64,000 nt of DNA from Paenibacillus sp. YN15. Lineage in GTDB: Bacteria; Bacillota; Bacilli; Paenibacillales; NBRC-103111. Below the pieces are notes generated by a model that was given only the letters and a program-made list of their open reading frames with translations, had not been told where the DNA came from and made no database searches. The DNA lies in contig NZ_QMFA01000020.1 in the NCBI RefSeq assembly GCF_003285005.1, forward strand, positions 1 through 64,000, written 5' to 3'. The translations under genes and the position numbers were made by a program. This document shows, in pieces, positions 50,401 through 59,623 of the stretch (the first letter of the stretch is position 1; each line of letters begins with the position of its first letter).

Positions 50401-51541
50401 TTCCGGTAAGGCGGTACAATTGGGTTTCCGCCCACAGCAGCACGTTATCCATGCCCCCGTAATTGCGGGTATTGTAGCTTTCGTTGGGACCGGCGAAATC
50501 ATCGGCATTATCGACGGCAAATTCGTAGAAGACCAGAGCGGCCGCTTCGCTGCGGTCGATGAAATCGAGGGCATAGCCTTCTTGGCCGGCGGCAATTTTC
50601 CCGTGATCCAGCGCATATTGGAATGCCCGCGCGGCAGCGGCCAGCGCTCCCGCCGCTTTTCCCGCTCCGTGGATATTCGGCCGGAGCAGCGGCCGGTCAT
50701 CCGCCGTGCCCGGAATATTGTCCGATACCTTGTCCGGATGCTGAAAGCCGTAGCCTTTGTTGATGTCGTACATCAGGCCGCCGAAATGATCGGCGAATTG
50801 GATTACATATTCGCTGCCGAAGGCCGCTTCATCCAGCAGGTCCGGAATCCCGTTGGCATCATTGTCATATTGGATGTCCGCCACATCGGCGTGATTCAGA
50901 TAAGCCAGGGCCAGTTCCCCGATCACCCACTGGTTGCCGGCATATTTGCCGTAATCGCCGGCATCGTACCAGCCGCCGACCAGATCATAATGCTGTCCGT
51001 CCAGCACACCATCGTCCAGATGGGAGGCGCCGTGGAAAATTTTTGCCGACGGTGCGGTATCACTGTACCCTTGAGGATAGACGTCGCTGGTCGCCACGCC
51101 GGAGCGCAGCAGCCGGTAGAAGGCCGTCATCTCATCCTTATATTGGCTCCAGAGATTGGACTGGATTGCAAAGGGATAGGAGGCGGCTCCATTGCTGGAA
51201 ATTGTGAACTGGCTGCCGGTCTGGGTCACATGGGAAAAATCCGCCACGTACACTCTTTTGCCCCATGCCATTCCCTGATCGTCAAGCACCCCGCTGGCAA
51301 CAGTTGCCGAATTGTTCAGGACGCGAAAGCTCTTATCGGTCAAATCATGGTCCGTAATGACATACGCCACTTTGTATGCGCTTCCATCATAGCCCGCTTG
51401 ACTGACGGCAATGACAGTTCCCGCCGCTGCCGCAGCCGGAAGCGGCGCGGCGAACAGCCCGCCGAAGGCGAGCAAAAACGAAAGCAACGTCAAAAACGCG
51501 GCCTTAAATCCCCGCGGCCTCTTTCTTGAAAACCATGGCAT
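47468..51541 (-). CDS. Secreted glycoside hydrolase family 9 enzyme with two C-terminal LamG-like domains
   Basis: The 1357-residue protein has a signal peptide (about 12-40), an N-terminal Ig-like CelD_N domain (VSQAGYDGSAYKVAYVI) and a GH9 barrel (about 135-600). The GH9 catalytic-base signature is GGWYDAGDYGKYAGNQ (about 186-201). The acid Glu lies in NQWRYNEFSISIQAGL near the domain end. After an Ig-like module comes a carbohydrate-binding jelly-roll (about 695-860). Two LamG-like domains of about 205 residues close the protein (LDEASGQLALDASLNGRDG, LDEGTGSSVADSSGNDRTG). GH9 enzymes cut beta-1,4-glucans or related glycans. GGAGG precedes the start, 18 bp after the kinase gene. Confidence 0.88.
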   Translation of the reverse strand: MPWFSRKRPRGFKAAFLTLLSFLLAFGGLFAAPLPAAAAAGTVIAVSQAGYDGSAYKVAYVITDHDLTDKSFRVLNNSATVASGVLDDQGMAWGKRVYVADFSHVTQTGSQFTISSNGAASYPFAIQSNLWSQYKDEMTAFYRLLRSGVATSDVYPQGYSDTAPSAKIFHGASHLDDGVLDGQHYDLVGGWYDAGDYGKYAGNQWVIGELALAYLNHADVADIQYDNDANGIPDLLDEAAFGSEYVIQFADHFGGLMYDINKGYGFQHPDKVSDNIPGTADDRPLLRPNIHGAGKAAGALAAAARAFQYALDHGKIAAGQEGYALDFIDRSEAAALVFYEFAVDNADDFAGPNESYNTRNYGGMDNVLLWAETQLYRLTGNAGYLTSAQGRALALSPGQYYTTNYWDLRPMSLAELYPVAESAVQAHIEQLLRYQAHYFMSLADDTPYGMLNQFGDFGVNEPHASYLGDLMRYYELFEDPAVLQAIQKGLYWIFGGNPWNISWVSGIGADHVDFLHTRLDEQSYDRDSTGVIIPGAMVSGPVLKDTKDRASVSPWYEDRALWADDTNQWRYNEFSISIQAGLVYTIMGMVKHGGDAYQGGTAPQPLKVLSPLTEQTVTGQVDIKVQAAGRVDLAEFRVGGGAWQPLTLSGGVYSAVYDTSGLSPYTTRRVDVRAMDDAGNRSFANTHFTVAPPLPDPSNGLLYDDFGGGGYYGGTSGAAWVNWWNDRGGTGYYERTTIDGRTVGLFRQNPASTASQAKFEPMKDEVDLTGYRYLKVVMKSPTAPQTTVKVAISDGVSSVNISGSTPVAVGGEWDTYLFDMDQYPQLDRSKAHLTFWLLQTAVQPGELYVNEISAVNLPAGTSPVLAQESVTPSRGSNETGFTFHVVYSDADNQPPLAVEAVVDGVVHAMTPADPANTNYQSGAAYAVTTRLPQGLHSYYFRTSDGSSDALSTPLRMGPVIESALNGYWVLDEASGQLALDASLNGRDGLLEGSPQRTDGRIGGALQFDGVQDAVRTSWKELAGNEARSAAVWFKTSASGQGMMLGYGADGANRAFQLGIEGGKLGYFGNGNELTVASAGYTDDAWHHLAVTFDGSNMILYVDGVNVKSKATALDTASDELFLGRGASGGYYQGMLDQAMLYNRKLTAQEIRLLANPDPLVHWTLDEGTGSSVADSSGNDRTGSLTGNPSWTEGPSGFNGALAFDGVDDAVETSWDLLKVNSARTISLWFNTTSISPSTLLGWGTAAGSGFSQISIYGNGEIGFNSGGNNLGTAANGYADGRWHHLALTFDGVTMRLYLDGTLKAARTTTLNTGSSALYLGRAISGSGWFKGKLDDVRIYAGAMTELDIQAQSLSGNN

Positions 51542-51559
51542 AGTAACGCCTCCGTATCA

Positions 51560-53383
51560 TCATATTTTTGATGCGACTTTTATTAGCCGGATTGTAACTA
51601 CAGTTCCTTCGCCGGGAACGGAATGAATGTCCAAACCGCCGGAGCTTCCGTTAAACAGGGCAAGCCGGTCCTCTACATTGGACAAGGCATAAGAGTCCCT
51701 TGCGCCCCCGGACAGCATGCCGTTTTTGCGGAGATCCATGAACCGTTCTCTTTTGTCAAAGCCTACACCGTCATCCCGCACCTGAATCACGATCATATCC
51801 GCTTCCTGGGAAACCGTAACGCGGATGGTGCCCCGCATCGTCTTTTTCTTGCGAATGCCGTGCAGCAGCGCATTCTCCACCAAAGGCTGGAGCGTCAGCT
51901 TGGGCATGGAATAATTGCCGACCCCGGAATCCGCCTCAAAGAAGAACTCAAACATTCCGTCAAACCGTTCATGCTGCAGCTCCAGGTACACCTTGGCCAG
52001 TTCAAGCTCATCGGACACCTTGACCAAATCCTCGCCCTTGCTTAAGCTAAGCCGGAAATAACTCGACAGCCCTTCAATCATGCGGCTGATATCCGGCGCC
52101 TGCCGGTCCCGGGCCAGCCAGTTGATGGTGTCCAGCGTATTGTACAGAAAATGAGGGTTGATCTGGGCCTGAAGCGCCTGCAAGCGGGCTTCCCGTTCCC
52201 TGACCTGCGCGCTGTAGACCTCCTCCATCAACAGCTGCACCTTGCGGATCAATTGGTCCACCGAACGCTCCAGCAAGCTGCCCGGTTCATTAAGATAATC
52301 GGCGTTTAGAGGTTCTCCCCCGGATTGCCGGATGGCCCGGACCGCAGTTTTCATTCTGCTGTTGATCCGGCGCACAAAATAGGTTTGCAGCACCAGCACC
52401 AGCAGCACCAGCATAAGCACGGCCCCCATCAAGGTCGCCAGCTCGGAATACCTGCCCAGCAGCACCGCCTGCCGCGAAATTTCCGCAGCGGGAATCTGTG
52501 CCGACAGCATCCAGTCCGGCCCGCCAATTTCAGTGAATACCGCGTACCGGGTTTCCCGGCCTTCATCCCAGCGCAGGATTCCCTCCGTCTGGCTCTTCCA
52601 CTCTTCGGTCAGATGCCGGGGAAGCGCGGCGGATGGAGCGCTGTTATCCTGATACATAAGAAGCCCGTTCTTATCGGTCATGCTTACCTGTTGACTGGAT
52701 TCCATGGATAAATTCCGAATCACCGTCCATATGGACGCCACCCGCATATCAATCAGCAGCAGTCCGGCCCACTCCTCGTAGTGCTCAGGGTCGCGCAGCA
52801 TCCGGCCTACCGAAAAAATAATCTGGCCCTCCCGGTCGATGAAGCGTTCCAGGCGTGAACCGATCCAGACATTCCGCCCTGCGCCGGCTTCAACGCTTTT
52901 ATACCAGGACTGGTCCTCGGCGTCGCTTAAGGAGAAGAAGTTAATCTTCTCTCCCGTGTATATCTTATAGTTCTTCAAGAACAGGCGTACCCGGAACACA
53001 TTGGGATTGGCCTCCGCCGGAACGATAACCTGGGTGAGCAGCTTGTTCTTCTCCTCGTATTGCTGAAGGTAAGAAAACCCGCCCTCTCCGGGCGGCCGCA
53101 GCGCTTCATACACGACGGGATTCATCAGCAGCGCGTCCGACACTTCGCTGACCCGGTTGAACTGATATTCCATGTTCAACGCCGCTTGCTGGACCGTCTT
53201 CAGCATGCTGCGGGTTACCTGCTCCTCCACAACCGCAGAGGAACGTTCCGAATGCATATATAACAACAAGGACAGAGGAATGAACAACAGCATCGTATAA
53301 ATGGCCAGCCACATCCGCGCCGCCCGCACCTCGGCTATCATCCGCTTGAGCCAGTGGCGCCAACCCGGCCGTTTTGCTCCCAT
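51560..53383 (-). CDS. YesM-type sensor histidine kinase
   Basis: ATG 53383 follows AGGAGGAGG and gives 607 residues. A transmembrane helix (about 24-44) is followed by an extracytoplasmic sensor (about 45-300), a second helix (about 320-342), HAMP, the His_kinase motif QAQINPHFLYNTLDTINWLA with the phospho-acceptor His, and an HATPase with ENALLHGIRKKKT and VRDDGVGFD. It should sense a carbohydrate or binding-protein state and phosphorylate the response regulator upstream. It is flanked by that regulator gene and the GH9 gene. Confidence 0.94.
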   Translation of the reverse strand: MGAKRPGWRHWLKRMIAEVRAARMWLAIYTMLLFIPLSLLLYMHSERSSAVVEEQVTRSMLKTVQQAALNMEYQFNRVSEVSDALLMNPVVYEALRPPGEGGFSYLQQYEEKNKLLTQVIVPAEANPNVFRVRLFLKNYKIYTGEKINFFSLSDAEDQSWYKSVEAGAGRNVWIGSRLERFIDREGQIIFSVGRMLRDPEHYEEWAGLLLIDMRVASIWTVIRNLSMESSQQVSMTDKNGLLMYQDNSAPSAALPRHLTEEWKSQTEGILRWDEGRETRYAVFTEIGGPDWMLSAQIPAAEISRQAVLLGRYSELATLMGAVLMLVLLVLVLQTYFVRRINSRMKTAVRAIRQSGGEPLNADYLNEPGSLLERSVDQLIRKVQLLMEEVYSAQVREREARLQALQAQINPHFLYNTLDTINWLARDRQAPDISRMIEGLSSYFRLSLSKGEDLVKVSDELELAKVYLELQHERFDGMFEFFFEADSGVGNYSMPKLTLQPLVENALLHGIRKKKTMRGTIRVTVSQEADMIVIQVRDDGVGFDKRERFMDLRKNGMLSGGARDSYALSNVEDRLALFNGSSGGLDIHSVPGEGTVVTIRLIKVASKI

Positions 53384-53446
53384 TTTTCCTCCTCCTGTCC
53401 GTTGTGATTTATACGCTTTCGGAAACGAGTCCGCCGGCAAATTCCA

Positions 53447-55051
53447 TTACAGCTGATCCCTGTAAGCGCTGGGGGTAAACCCGGTATGCCTTTTGAACTG
53501 CTTGGTGAAATACCCGGGATCGCTGTAGCCTACGGCACCGCTGATTTCGTACAGCTTCCAGTTGACGTCGGCCAATAATTCCTTGGCCTTCTCCATGCGC
53601 ACGGCGGTCAAATACTCCAGCACCGTCATCCCGGTCTCCTGCTTAAACAACAGGCTGAGATAGGTGGGCGAAAGATAGACCTCCCGGGCGATGTCCTCGA
53701 TCAAGAGGTTTTCCGGATACCTTTTATGAATGATGGATTGAACACTCTCAATGACATGCCTTGGTTTGCTGCTCCGTTTAAATTCGATCTGGGCGCAAAT
53801 ATCGGACAGATACCGGCCGACAATGCCCGAAAGTCCGGTCAAGGTCTCCGCGCGAAGAATGCTCGAGCAGCATTCGGTCTCCTGCTGCTCCATCCCGTCT
53901 TTGGCCACCCCAAGCTCCAGAAGCTGCCGTCCTGCAAGCAGCGCCAGTTCCATGGAAACGCTGCGGGCATAGACGATTCCGCCTTGGCGATATATGGACA
54001 GGCTGGAGAACAGGCGGTCCAGACAATTGGCAAGCGCATCCCTGCTGCCGCTATGAACCGCCTTGACCGTCTCGTCCACAATGGCCCGGTCGAACCGCTC
54101 TTCATTCTCCTGCTCCAGATAGTCCATGGTGATGGTGCGGTTGCTTCCCATATACCATTTATAAGCGGCGGCCTCCCGCGCGCCGGCAAAGGAAGCCGGA
54201 ATCTGGCGGATATTCTCGGCTTTGTTGCCCACGCCAACCGTCGTGCTGATCTTGAGCAGCCGCCCTGCCGTCTCCCTTAATTCTTCCGCCAGCTTATACA
54301 GCGTTTCCTCGGGCATACCCGCCGACTCCCGCAAAATGGCGGTGAACTCTCCCGGCCCCGACTCAAAGCAATAAGCCTGCCAATACTGGCTGGCCAACTC
54401 CTGGTAAATATTGGCGAACGAATAATACAACAGCTGCATATCCCGTTCAGACCTCACTCGCATCAAATCCTGCTGCCCGTCAATGACCGCAACCATAATC
54501 CAATAGGTGCTATCCGCCGGCAATTCCAGGCCAAGCAGCGCCAAACGCTCCTCAAAGCGGGGAGTGGGCCGGATTGGCCCTTGAATCAGCGAGAGCAGAA
54601 ATTTCTCCCGCAGCAGCGGCATGCTCTCCACAAGCTTCTTCTCCATGGCGCCGATCCGCTTGCGTTCGGCCTCTTCCCGGTCGAGGGCAAGGTTAATGTT
54701 CTTTATCGCCTCTTCCAGCTCGTTCATTCTCACAGGCTTGAAGATGTAGTCCACCGCCTGCACCTCAAGCGCTTTTTTCAGAAAATCAATATCATTATGC
54801 CCGCTGATAAATACAATCTTCATCTCCGGAAACAGCGTTCTTAGCCGAATCGACAATTCGATTCCGTTCATATTGGGCATCAGCACATCCGTCAGCACAA
54901 TATCCGGAGGATTCTCCATAATCCTTTCCAGCGCCACATCGCCGTCATGGGCATCCCCGGAAACCTCAATCCCGTGCGCCGGCCAATCAAAATGCTTCCT
55001 CAAGCCTTCACGAACAGAACGCTCATCATCCACTATAAAGAGCTTCCGCAT
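53447..55051 (-). CDS. YesN-type AraC-family response regulator
   Basis: ATG 55051 follows AGGAGAAAGCAGGG and gives 534 residues. The receiver domain (1-120) has KLFIVDDER and the phospho-acceptor Asp in PDIVLTDVLMPNMNG (about 55). A long middle region and a C-terminal AraC double helix-turn-helix follow (LLIEDIAREVYLSPTYLSLL, LYEISGAVGYSDPGYFTKQF). It is the first gene of a three-gene unit (regulator, kinase, GH9), separate by 136 bp from the glycosidase upstream. It probably activates the GH9 gene and the importer operon. Confidence 0.94.
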   Translation of the reverse strand: MRKLFIVDDERSVREGLRKHFDWPAHGIEVSGDAHDGDVALERIMENPPDIVLTDVLMPNMNGIELSIRLRTLFPEMKIVFISGHNDIDFLKKALEVQAVDYIFKPVRMNELEEAIKNINLALDREEAERKRIGAMEKKLVESMPLLREKFLLSLIQGPIRPTPRFEERLALLGLELPADSTYWIMVAVIDGQQDLMRVRSERDMQLLYYSFANIYQELASQYWQAYCFESGPGEFTAILRESAGMPEETLYKLAEELRETAGRLLKISTTVGVGNKAENIRQIPASFAGAREAAAYKWYMGSNRTITMDYLEQENEERFDRAIVDETVKAVHSGSRDALANCLDRLFSSLSIYRQGGIVYARSVSMELALLAGRQLLELGVAKDGMEQQETECCSSILRAETLTGLSGIVGRYLSDICAQIEFKRSSKPRHVIESVQSIIHKRYPENLLIEDIAREVYLSPTYLSLLFKQETGMTVLEYLTAVRMEKAKELLADVNWKLYEISGAVGYSDPGYFTKQFKRHTGFTPSAYRDQL

Positions 55052-55187
55052 CCCTGCTTTCTCCTCTTCCGCTTGCAGCCTTGTCCGTGCCTCTCGTACT
55101 TGTTGTTTAAGCATATTACAATACACTTGAACAAGCAACGCGCTTGCCGCAGCCCCGCCTCCTCCCAAGCCGGTTGCCAGGCCGCGC

Positions 55188-56627
55188 TTACGGGCGCATC
55201 TCCAGGCAGAGGGAGACGGCGCCCGCACCGTCTGCGGGAATAAATGCCGCCGCGTCCGCTCCATTCCATGTACACCGGGCAATGCGGCTGCCGCCGCCCC
55301 GCAGCTCCAGGTTGATGGTCCAGCCGCGGTAAGAAAGTCCCTGCAAACTGACGGTTCCCAGATGGTCCGGCAGCACAGGAGCAAAACGCAAGCCTTCTGT
55401 CGTAAACTCCGCCCCCGCCAAGCCGAACAGAATCATCCGCACAAAACCGGTGGCTGACCAGGTCTGCCGGGACAAAGAGCCCCAGACCTTGTCCGGATGG
55501 GCCTCTCCCTCCTGAATGCCTCCATAGATGGAGCCGTCCAGCGGATGATACAGCTCGGCAAAATGCCCGTCCCGGCAAGCAAAGCCAGCCAAGACGGTCA
55601 GGTCATGCAGAAACAGATCCATCCGGCCGTTCCGCAGGGCCGCCTCTGCCCAAAAAGCCTGGATATGAGGCCAGACCGTTCCGCTATGCCGGCCAAAGGT
55701 GTTTCCGTCCGGGCGTTCATATCTGGCAAAATTGGGCCACAAGCAGGGAATGCCGCTTGGCGTTATATGCGCGCCGGCAAGAATTCTCCGGGCTTGCTCG
55801 TCATCGGCGATTCCCAGCAGCATGGCAAGGCTCAGCCCCATTCCTTCTTGGGCCTCGCTCCCGCCGTACTCGTCCACAAGATAACGGAAGGTGCCCTTGT
55901 CCTCGTCCCAGAAATGTCCGATGATCCGCTGTTTCAGCTCCTCGGACTTCACCAACCACAGGCTTGACGCCCTACCGTGAAGCTCTTCTTCCATTTGTCC
56001 GGCGATTTTGTAGGCGGCCGCATAGAGGCAATTGGTGGACAGGGCCTGCATGCCGATACCTTCCCCCGGCGTTGAGACCAGACCGGGATTGCAGACCGGC
56101 CATTGTTTGATCGAGCTTGAGCCATTGGTTTGGGCATACAAATCCGGGTAAGCGGCCACCCCGTCGCCATAACAGGCCGGGCCACGGAACAGTCCCGTCT
56201 GCGGATTCCATTCCGTCGCTTCAAAATACTCAATCGAAGCGGCCACAACCTCATAGGCAAAAGCGAGAAAATCCCGGTCTCCCGTATATAAATATTGATG
56301 CCAGGCGCCCAGCGCCCAAATAATGGCGTCCCAATATTCGCCTCCCGCACGCACGCGGCCGCCTTCCTCCACCAGCACGGACAACAGAGTATTCTTCGTC
56401 ACCTCGGGCATCAGCAAACCGGCGCCGTTCCAAGTGTTGATGGAGGCATCCCGGGTCCATGGCGTCTTGTAGTTCAGCCCGGCCATCAGCACCGGCTGCG
56501 GTTCCCGCAGCACCCCCTCGCAATAAGGCAGCACATTGCCGGCGATATCCCCGATGGCGATTTGAAACGCATCGTTAAGCGCGGGGATATCCGTCTTCAG
56601 ACTGGGAATGGAAATGGTAATATTCAT
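55188..56627 (-). CDS. Six-hairpin (alpha/alpha)6 glycosidase, debranching/trehalase-like
   Basis: ATG 56627 overlaps the stop of the upstream gene (ATGA) and gives 479 residues without a signal peptide, so the enzyme is cytoplasmic. The pattern LNYKTPWTRDASINTWNGAG, then GGEYWDAIIWALGAWHQYLY and GNTFGRHSGTVWPHIQAFWA, fits the GH15/GH37/GH63-like six-hairpin glycosidases (MGH1-type). A C-terminal beta-sandwich follows (LRFAPVLPDHLGTVSLQGLS). It probably hydrolyses the imported oligosaccharide. The exact family and linkage are unknown. Confidence 0.75.
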   Translation of the reverse strand: MNITISIPSLKTDIPALNDAFQIAIGDIAGNVLPYCEGVLREPQPVLMAGLNYKTPWTRDASINTWNGAGLLMPEVTKNTLLSVLVEEGGRVRAGGEYWDAIIWALGAWHQYLYTGDRDFLAFAYEVVAASIEYFEATEWNPQTGLFRGPACYGDGVAAYPDLYAQTNGSSSIKQWPVCNPGLVSTPGEGIGMQALSTNCLYAAAYKIAGQMEEELHGRASSLWLVKSEELKQRIIGHFWDEDKGTFRYLVDEYGGSEAQEGMGLSLAMLLGIADDEQARRILAGAHITPSGIPCLWPNFARYERPDGNTFGRHSGTVWPHIQAFWAEAALRNGRMDLFLHDLTVLAGFACRDGHFAELYHPLDGSIYGGIQEGEAHPDKVWGSLSRQTWSATGFVRMILFGLAGAEFTTEGLRFAPVLPDHLGTVSLQGLSYRGWTINLELRGGGSRIARCTWNGADAAAFIPADGAGAVSLCLEMRP

Positions 56628-58198
56628 AGGGCATGCACCTTCGGCCATTTCAGTTCAATTCCCTCTGAAACAAGCAACTTCTGAAAATCCTCCAGCAGCT
56701 CCGGCGTGTTGCGCACCTGTCTTGGCATCAATCCCTTCTCCAGGCAGTAGGCGGCCAGATAACCTGCCGCTTCGCCGATGTTCCACTCCACCGGATGCAG
56801 GCGGTAGCAGCCGTTGGTAATATGGGTGACGCCGAGATTTTTGCAAGCCGGCAGCAAATTGTCCATGCGCACAGGAATCAGGCTCCCAAGCGGAATCTGG
56901 AAAGGAAGGCAGGCGATATCAATGTAATGGCGCATACCGGTGCTGGGATGAAGGTCGATCCGGTAGCTGCCGATCCCCACGGAATCATGGAAGACCGCGG
57001 CCTGATCCCCTTGAATTTCAGGGCTTATATGCTGCTCCAGTACGGTAAACTCGGCGCGTATCCGGCGTGATTCCCGGATATAGGGATACATGGCCAAACC
57101 ATCCGCTGTGCCCACGGCATGACCGCACGGCTTGAGGCCGGGGTAACCGGCGCCGCCGTCCGGGCGGGGAGCTTCGGTCTGCGCCCAATACAACAGAGAA
57201 AGCGTCAGCTGTCTGGCGCCCTCCAAATGCTTCTGCCGTTCCTCCTCGCTCACTTCATACAACGATCCCAGCCAATAATCATTCTGCTGCCAGTTGACAA
57301 TCGTGATGTCGCTGGCGAATGCTCCGGCAGCGAACAGCTCCTTATCCAGCACCTTGCGCCATCTCCAGCGGGACATGCTTCCGGTTCCGTCTTCAAACAT
57401 CGGATAATACACCGGTTCGAACGTGCAGTGATGGGCTACGGTCCAGCTAAGCAGCTCCCCCACCCAGAAATCCGGTTTATAGCTGCGCCAGAAGTCGTAC
57501 TGGGCGGGCCTTTCGATGGTATGATCCTCTCCCGGAAAGTACTCCAGCGCCATGCAGTGGGTGGCCGACTGCATATCAAGCGGGTCCGCCTCTCCCGCAA
57601 GAGCATGCGGCTCCCCGGTATCGCGCCGGGATTCGGAGCCGGTCACATATTCCGTTCCTGTCATCGGCAGCAAATCCCCGCATTCCGTTGCGTCCAGGAA
57701 GTACGGAGCCCACAGCACAAAGCTGTCCCCGCTGTTCAAATCCTTCACCCTCACCGCAATTACGCGGTCCCCATCGACTTCGGCCGCCTCGGCCTGATGC
57801 CGCGTATAAATGATTACCTTCCCGGAATGCACGTAAGGGGCAAGCATTTCCTGCAGCACCGCAAGCGCCGTGCGCGGCTCATGGCAAAGCTTGCTGACAC
57901 CGCCGCCCCCGGGATTCAAATACGAAACGCTTCGCGCCGCTTCCGTCAGCGGAAAATTTCTGCGGTAATAGTCTCTTACGCCGTTTCTGAACTGCCGGTA
58001 GCTGCGGGTGCAGCCGAATTGCTCAATCCATGGATGCTCATCCGGCGGAACCGCCTGGCTGGTCAGCTGGCCGCCAATCCAGTACGTTTCCTCTGTCAGG
58101 ACCACCCGTTTTCCCCGTTTCGCCGCGGCGAGCGCCGCCGCACAGCCTCCAAGTCCTCCGCCGATAACCGCGATGTCAGCATATATTTCCCTCATCAT
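56624..58198 (-). CDS. FAD-dependent oxidoreductase (FAD_oxidored/PF12831-like)
   Basis: The 524-residue protein has an N-terminal FAD-binding Rossmann motif, DIAVIGGGLGGCAAALAAAK (about 8-27), then ETYWIGGQLTSQAVPPDEHP and FLDATECGDLLPMTGTEYVT, hallmarks of the PF12831 group. Start and stop each overlap a neighbour by 4 bp (ATGA), so it is translated with the deacetylase-like and glycosidase proteins. Members of this group often sit in polysaccharide loci with unknown substrate. It may oxidise a sugar derivative. Cytoplasmic. Confidence 0.85.
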   Translation of the reverse strand: MMREIYADIAVIGGGLGGCAAALAAAKRGKRVVLTEETYWIGGQLTSQAVPPDEHPWIEQFGCTRSYRQFRNGVRDYYRRNFPLTEAARSVSYLNPGGGGVSKLCHEPRTALAVLQEMLAPYVHSGKVIIYTRHQAEAAEVDGDRVIAVRVKDLNSGDSFVLWAPYFLDATECGDLLPMTGTEYVTGSESRRDTGEPHALAGEADPLDMQSATHCMALEYFPGEDHTIERPAQYDFWRSYKPDFWVGELLSWTVAHHCTFEPVYYPMFEDGTGSMSRWRWRKVLDKELFAAGAFASDITIVNWQQNDYWLGSLYEVSEEERQKHLEGARQLTLSLLYWAQTEAPRPDGGAGYPGLKPCGHAVGTADGLAMYPYIRESRRIRAEFTVLEQHISPEIQGDQAAVFHDSVGIGSYRIDLHPSTGMRHYIDIACLPFQIPLGSLIPVRMDNLLPACKNLGVTHITNGCYRLHPVEWNIGEAAGYLAAYCLEKGLMPRQVRNTPELLEDFQKLLVSEGIELKWPKVHAL

Positions 58199-59550
58199 GA
58201 TGTATGTTCACGCTCCAGTCGCACAGTCAGCCGCAGCGGAGCGCCGGTAAGCGCAATCCGCATAAACAGCAGCTTGCCCTCCACAATTTTAGTGTCCACA
58301 GCGCCGTCGCATGCAGCGACCTTCCAGCCGCTCAACTCCTGCCAATACGTCAAGCCGAAGGGGATGGGCTTCCAATGCCCGATTTCGAACATCATTTCTA
58401 TCGCCTGCCCCGATTCGGCATACTGCGTGACAAATACCGGCGGAGCCTCCTCCGCAAAGTTCTCCTGCATGTTCCATTTTCCTACGTAGCTGCGCAGCAT
58501 TCTGGGTTTGCATTCCCCCTTCACAAAGGCCATCTGGCATTCCTTGTCATAATAAAAGAAGGTATCGGGCCACGGTCCCAGCCCCACTCCGCCCAGCGTC
58601 ATCGTATATTCGTTGACCTCCGGCCGGATCAAAGGGTCTTCCGTCAGCATATAGGCGGGAGCCGTTTCCCGGTTTTGCCGTTTGTAGGTCCGAATCGCTT
58701 CAGGCAGCGTGGTCACCGTAATCGGGAAGGTGCGCAGGTACTCGAAAAAAAGCTCCTGCATTTGGTCGCAAGCTTCCACGTCGGCTGCCGGAAACACGGA
58801 AAAAGCTTCGGAGTTTTCCATTTCATGCGCTTCCTGCTGCTGAACGAAATACACATGGTCGTTATGCTCCGTATTCCTTAAATAATCCTGGAACACCCTC
58901 TTCCAATATTCCACATCGGTTCCCGAGCAAAGCCCGGCCCGCAGCACATCATTGGGATCGGTAGAATAAATGCAGGGATTGGCCGTATGGTAAGCCTGAT
59001 GCAGATCACGGGCCGTCCATTCGCAGGCCACCATGCTTCCGCCTTCCGGGGCGGGGATTTTGTAGCGGTCCTTATCCACATACCAGAATCCCCATGGAAT
59101 CCCTTCATTGGTAATGCCGTCCCACCATACCTGCTCCCAGCAATATCCCCACACGCCTTCAAAGCCGCATTCCTCCAGGAGACGGATCGCCTCCCCCTCC
59201 TTGATGCCCAGGCCGGCAACCTTTGTCTTCACCCATGGAAAAGCTTCGGTGATCGCCGCCCATTCTTCCTTCAGCAATTGCTTGAACCGAAGCGGCGATT
59301 CCCCTGCATCCCTTGCGAAGGTCGGACAACGCAAAATAACATCGTCCCCAAACTCCTCATGCCATTGCACAATTCTCTCCCGGAGCAGCGGAATCGAACC
59401 CCGGTTCACCATCCAGGTTACCGGCACTCCATATTTATGGGCGGTTGCCGCCGTATGGTCCACGCCTTCATCCGGCGCTCCTTGTCCCCAATCATTTTTG
59501 ACATAACCCGCCATGCTGACATAGGTATAAATTAATCTCTCGGGTTTCAT
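58195..59550 (-). CDS. NodB/polysaccharide-deacetylase-like barrel protein, function unknown
   Basis: The 451-residue cytoplasmic protein seems to be a glycoside hydrolase/deacetylase-type barrel: YTYVSMAGYVKNDWGQGAPDEG, reading in part VSMAGYVKNDWGQGAPDEGV, with VPVTWMVNRGSIPLLRERI and GLGIKEGEAIRLLEECGFEG typical of deacetylase strands. A C-terminal beta domain follows (about 300-451). I see no complete NodB metal triad. It is in the sugar operon, 73 bp after the binding-protein gene, and overlaps the FAD gene by 4 bp. Enzymatic role is inference. Confidence 0.55.
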   Translation of the reverse strand: MKPERLIYTYVSMAGYVKNDWGQGAPDEGVDHTAATAHKYGVPVTWMVNRGSIPLLRERIVQWHEEFGDDVILRCPTFARDAGESPLRFKQLLKEEWAAITEAFPWVKTKVAGLGIKEGEAIRLLEECGFEGVWGYCWEQVWWDGITNEGIPWGFWYVDKDRYKIPAPEGGSMVACEWTARDLHQAYHTANPCIYSTDPNDVLRAGLCSGTDVEYWKRVFQDYLRNTEHNDHVYFVQQQEAHEMENSEAFSVFPAADVEACDQMQELFFEYLRTFPITVTTLPEAIRTYKRQNRETAPAYMLTEDPLIRPEVNEYTMTLGGVGLGPWPDTFFYYDKECQMAFVKGECKPRMLRSYVGKWNMQENFAEEAPPVFVTQYAESGQAIEMMFEIGHWKPIPFGLTYWQELSGWKVAACDGAVDTKIVEGKLLFMRIALTGAPLRLTVRLEREHTS

Positions 59551-59572
59551 TATCCACCACTCCTTTATGCCA

Positions 59573-59607
59573 GGGCAGGATGACAGCTGCAGCCGTCATC
59601 CTTGCCC
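59573..59607 (-). promoter_or_regulatory. Intercistronic hairpin after the binding-protein gene
   Basis: GGGCAGGATGAC / GTCATCCTTGCCC form a strong stem without a T-run. Such hairpins often stabilise the upstream mRNA, so the binding protein is made in excess over downstream enzymes. Confidence 0.55.
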
Positions 59608-59623
59608 GTCAATGGATTGTTGA

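Noticed and set aside
55052-55384. N-terminal extension of the response regulator to 55384
   Set aside because: The extension is Ala/Arg-rich junk opposite the end of the glycosidase gene. The receiver domain starts properly at 55051 after a good ribosome binding site.
58195-59550. Firm assignment as a polysaccharide deacetylase
   Set aside because: Strand patterns fit the barrel but I could not place a full NodB metal triad, so only a cautious family-level call is made.
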